Assembly: GCA_030619185.1 (NCBI GenBank)
Contig: JAUXBW010000074.1
Coordinates: 1 to 9,321, forward strand
Direction of reading: 5' to 3'
Length of the DNA stretch: 9,321 nucleotides
Origin: Methyloprofundus sp.
GTDB taxonomy: Bacteria > Pseudomonadota > Gammaproteobacteria > Methylococcales > Methylomonadaceae
In this document: positions 6,243-9,321 of the stretch, in pieces
Numbering within the stretch: position 1 is the first letter of the stretch
Layout of the letters: every line of letters starts with the position of its first letter
Position numbers and translations under genes: made by a program
The notes under the pieces: model-generated
The model's input: only the letters and a program-made list of their open reading frames with translations
Told to the model about the DNA's origin: nothing
Databases searched by the model: none

Positions 6243-9200
6243 TGTCCGCTTTAATTCGTTTTGCCTTAACGCAACGCTTATTAATGATGCTGGTGACCCT
6301 ATTGCTTATTGGCAGTGGTTATTCTGCGTTTAAACAACTTCCCATTGATGCCTTTCCAGATGTTTCACCCATACAGGTTAAAGTCATCGTCAAAGCTGCT
6401 GGCATGCCGCCCGAAGAGGTAGAGGCAAGAATAACGGCACCAATTGAAGTCGAATTGTTAGGTATTCCTAAGCAAACCATGCTGCGCTCTATTGCTAAAT
6501 ATTCTTTGACTGACATTACCATCAACTTTGAGGAAGATACGGATATTTACTGGGCAAGGCAGCAAATTGCCGAGCGCTTGAATAGCGTATGGGCTGATTT
6601 ACCGGAAGGTATTGAGGGGGGGATAGCGCCGATGACCACTCCCTTGGGTGAGGTCTTTATGTTTACTATAGAAGGTGGCGATTTAAGTTTAATGCAACGC
6701 CGTAGTCTACTCGACTGGGTTATTCGACCTGTTCTACGTACTGTCGCGGGTGTCGCCGATGTGAATGCTCTGGGCGGACTGGTGAGAAGCTTTGCTGTCG
6801 TGCCGGATAATGACTTGATGACTGCCAGAAATATTAGTATTGATCAGCTGATCAATGCCTTGCAGCGCAATAATCGTAATGATGGCGCAGGACGCTTAAA
6901 TGAAGGTGAAGAGGCTTTACTGGTGCGTGCGGAGGGACGCATTAAAACGCTGGAGGATGTCGCGACTATTGTTGCTGGGAACAGTCAGGGTATTCCCATT
7001 ATGGTCAGTGATATTGCCGAGGTAAAACTGGGAGCTTTAACGCGCTATGGCGCAGTCAGCCGCAATGGTGAGGGTGAGGCGGTAGAAGGATTGGTGCTTA
7101 GCCTGCGCGGTGCAAATGCCGGTCAGACAGTAGCCGATATAGAAAAAAAACTTGAGCAATTAAGTACCAGCTTACCGGAAGGCGTGCGGCTGGAGGTTTT
7201 TTATAACCGGGGCAAGCTGGTTAATTCCGCACTGTCATCAGTCACCAATGCCTTGCTTCAAGCGACGGGGCTGGTGATGATTTTGCTGGTATTATTTTTA
7301 GGTAATATGCGTGCCTCATTAGTGGTTGCATTAGTATTGCCATTGGCTGCTTTGATCACCTTTATTTTAATGCGCCTGACCGGTATGTCTGCTAATTTAA
7401 TGAGTCTGGGGGGCTTAACGATTGCAATTGGTATGCTGGTAGATGCTGCTGTTGTGGTGGTGGAAAATGTATTGACTCAATTCTCGGATAAAGAAAAGGC
7501 GCAGCGCTTGCCACGCTTGCATGTTATTTATCGGGCAACACGCGAAGTTGCTGCGCCGGTTATATCAGGTAGCCTGATTATTATCATTGTTTTTTTACCT
7601 TTACTGGCTCTGCAAGGGCTGGAAGGTAAATTATTTGCCCCTGTAGCATTGACCATTGTTTTTGCGTTAGCAGGTTCTCTGGTTTTATCACTGACTGTTA
7701 TTCCCGTTTTTTCTTCTTATTTATTAGTACAGCAAGCCGTTGAAGAGCCCTGGCTGGCTCGACAAATGCACCGCCTTTATATGCCGAGTCTTAAATGGAG
7801 TATTAAGCATCGTAAAATAGTTTTTATGGCAGCAGCTATGATGCTGGTCATAACAATCGGTGTATTTATGCAAATCGGTAGTACCTTTATGCCCACGATG
7901 GATGAGGGTGATATTGTCCTGCAGTTAGAGAAATTACCCTCAATTACGCTGGAAAACTCGGTTGCTCTGGATATGCAGGTACAGAAAAATATTTTAAAAA
8001 ATGTGCCAGAAGTGAAAAATATTATTGCCCGGGTAGGTTCGGATGAAATTGGCCTGGATCCTATGAGCCTGAATGATACGGACACTTTTTTGGAACTTCA
8101 CCCTAAAGATCAGTGGCGTATGGATACCAAGGCAGAATTAATTGCGGCGATTCGGGCAGTAATGTCAGGTACGCCGGGAGTCGCTTATGGTTTTACCCAG
8201 CCGATAGAAATGCGGGTATCCGAAATGCTCACGGGGACGCGAGGTGATGTCGCTGTTAAATTATTTGGTACTGATTTAGCACTGTTAAATACTAAAGCGG
8301 AAGAAATTGAGGCACTGCTTAAAACCATTCCTGGCGCGAGCGATGTGTTCACCAGTCAGAATGAAGGAATGCAGTATCTGCAGTTAACTATTGATCGCCT
8401 GGCCGCAGGACGATTGGGCCTGGATATAGAGCAAATAGAACAGGTTTTACGTGCCCAGGTAGAGGGCTTGAGGCTGGGGGTTGTGCAGGAAGGTGTGCGC
8501 CGTACCCCACTAATTTTAAAGGGGGAGAGTCATAGCGCAAACTTTGAAAGCCTGCAAATAACCTTGCCTGAGGGAGGGCGAGTGCCATTATCTACGGTGG
8601 CTAAGCTGGAAAAAGTGGATGGTATGGTTTCTATTCAGCGCGAGTATAGTCAGCGCTATGTTGTAATACGCAGTAATGTAGAGGGGCGAGATTTAGTGGG
8701 TTTTGTGGATCAGGCAAAACAGGTAGTGCATGATAAAGTTGCATTACCAGCAGGGTATCTTGTGCAGTGGGGCGGGGAGTTTGAAAACCAGCAACGCGCG
8801 GCGAAGCGCTTGGGGTTTGTGGTGCCGGTGTCATTATTGCTTGTTTTTTTATTATTATTTACTACCTTTGGATCTGTCAGACAGGCCGTTCTGGTGTTTT
8901 CAAATATCCCCCTGGCAATGATCGGTGGGGTGTTTGCTCTATGGTTATCGGGAGAGTATTTGTCGGTTCCTGCATCAATAGGCTTTATTGCCTTATTAGG
9001 CGTTGCTGTCCCTAATAGCGTGGTATTGCTAAGTTACTTTAATCAATTAAGAGCCACGGGAATGAGTATGGCTGAGGTGATTATTGTCGGTACCGAGCGT
9101 CGTTTGCGACCCGTATTGATGACCGCGAGTTTAACCGCGTTTGGTTTATTACCGATGCTGTTTGCGACAGGTCCTGGTTCGGAAATACAACGTCCCCTGG

Positions 9201-9304
9201 CCATCGTAGTGATTGGTGGTCTGGTGTCATCAACCTTCTTGACATTGATTTTATTGCCTGTGTTGTATGAGATTTATGGTGAAGCGCGTCAGGAGCAAGT
9301 ATGA
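6242..9304 (+). CDS. Heavy-metal-efflux RND permease (CzcA/CusA family)
   Basis: This is the proton-driven inner-membrane pump of the tripartite system, 1020 residues and slightly shorter than typical CzcA/CusA. Family signatures: LPIDAFPDVSPIQV (33-46), GMPPEEVEARITAPIE (54-69), FEEDTDIYWARQQIAERL (96-113) and TM4 AIGMLVDAAVVVVEN (395-409). Also seen are MPTMDEGDI (550-558) opening the second periplasmic half, LTGTRGDVAVKLFG (663-676), and RLRPVLMTASLTAFG with GPGSEIQRPLA (TM11-12). TM1 is about 10-29; five TMs cluster near 335-495 and five near 857-1010. TM4 keeps D401 and E408 but has Ala395 where CzcA has its first Asp. A GGGAG 10 nt upstream supports the ATG, which overlaps the adaptor stop (TAATG). 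The heavy-metal RND class is secure; the metal is not. Confidence 0.94.
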   Translation: MSALIRFALTQRLLMMLVTLLLIGSGYSAFKQLPIDAFPDVSPIQVKVIVKAAGMPPEEVEARITAPIEVELLGIPKQTMLRSIAKYSLTDITINFEEDTDIYWARQQIAERLNSVWADLPEGIEGGIAPMTTPLGEVFMFTIEGGDLSLMQRRSLLDWVIRPVLRTVAGVADVNALGGLVRSFAVVPDNDLMTARNISIDQLINALQRNNRNDGAGRLNEGEEALLVRAEGRIKTLEDVATIVAGNSQGIPIMVSDIAEVKLGALTRYGAVSRNGEGEAVEGLVLSLRGANAGQTVADIEKKLEQLSTSLPEGVRLEVFYNRGKLVNSALSSVTNALLQATGLVMILLVLFLGNMRASLVVALVLPLAALITFILMRLTGMSANLMSLGGLTIAIGMLVDAAVVVVENVLTQFSDKEKAQRLPRLHVIYRATREVAAPVISGSLIIIIVFLPLLALQGLEGKLFAPVALTIVFALAGSLVLSLTVIPVFSSYLLVQQAVEEPWLARQMHRLYMPSLKWSIKHRKIVFMAAAMMLVITIGVFMQIGSTFMPTMDEGDIVLQLEKLPSITLENSVALDMQVQKNILKNVPEVKNIIARVGSDEIGLDPMSLNDTDTFLELHPKDQWRMDTKAELIAAIRAVMSGTPGVAYGFTQPIEMRVSEMLTGTRGDVAVKLFGTDLALLNTKAEEIEALLKTIPGASDVFTSQNEGMQYLQLTIDRLAAGRLGLDIEQIEQVLRAQVEGLRLGVVQEGVRRTPLILKGESHSANFESLQITLPEGGRVPLSTVAKLEKVDGMVSIQREYSQRYVVIRSNVEGRDLVGFVDQAKQVVHDKVALPAGYLVQWGGEFENQQRAAKRLGFVVPVSLLLVFLLLFTTFGSVRQAVLVFSNIPLAMIGGVFALWLSGEYLSVPASIGFIALLGVAVPNSVVLLSYFNQLRATGMSMAEVIIVGTERRLRPVLMTASLTAFGLLPMLFATGPGSEIQRPLAIVVIGGLVSSTFLTLILLPVLYEIYGEARQEQV
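9291..9295 (+). promoter_or_regulatory. Shine-Dalgarno for a fourth gene of the efflux operon
   Basis: AGGAG at the end of the permease gene lies 5 nt before an ATG at 9301 that overlaps the permease stop as ATGA. The same arrangement is seen between the first two genes of the operon. Confidence 0.65.
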
Positions 9305-9321
9305 GGTTCAGCCTGGTTGTA
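9301..9321 (+). CDS. Start of a fourth operon gene, cut by the right edge
   Basis: ATG at 9301 overlaps the permease TGA (ATGA) and is preceded by AGGAG with 5-nt spacing. Only seven codons (MRFSLVV) are inside the window. A short basic start followed by hydrophobic residues would fit a signal peptide, perhaps a small periplasmic metal-binding or accessory protein of the pump, but identity cannot be judged from this. Confidence 0.6.

Noticed and set aside
7777..8085. Antisense open frames within the RND permease (also near 6319-6525, 8388-8588 and 8631-8834)
   Set aside because: All are covered by the continuous 1020-residue permease with family motifs throughout, and none has a recognisable domain.

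Overview
The window looks like a chromosomal segment of a Gram-negative bacterium. It carries a complete outer-membrane factor, periplasmic adaptor and RND pump set. The protein families and the AT-leaning base composition suggest a gammaproteobacterium, possibly a methanotroph-like Methylococcales; that placement is an impression, since no phylogenetic marker is present.

Left half (about 1-3586, all minus strand), in transcription order: a NodU/CmcH-type O-carbamoyltransferase, an SxtJ-family three-helix membrane protein, a 50-residue DUF5989 membrane protein, a 196-bp gap, and an SGNH/GDSL-type hydrolase cut off by the left edge. The first three are tightly packed and form one transcription unit. 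The gap before the hydrolase holds a 40-nt symmetric hairpin and a perfect 15-bp palindrome. I recognise this set as a recurring but poorly characterised neighbourhood. The likely theme is carbamoylation, and perhaps de-esterification, of an extracellular glycan or a small secreted molecule.

Middle (3587-3903): a divergent intergenic region with weak candidate promoters in both directions, two short dyads, and the alternative start codons of the two flanking genes.

Right half (3904-9321, all plus strand): an operon with overlapping start and stop codons, encoding a TolC/CzcC-like outer-membrane factor, a CzcB/CusB-like adaptor and a CzcA/CusA-like heavy-metal-efflux (HME) RND permease. The first seven codons of a fourth gene follow. 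Together the three complete products should build an envelope-spanning proton-driven efflux pump. The permease has a CusA-like A-D-E pattern in TM4 but otherwise CzcA-like late helices, and it lacks the CusA copper-binding methionines, so its metal cannot be assigned.

No rRNA, tRNA, CRISPR array, complete insertion sequence or broken gene was found.
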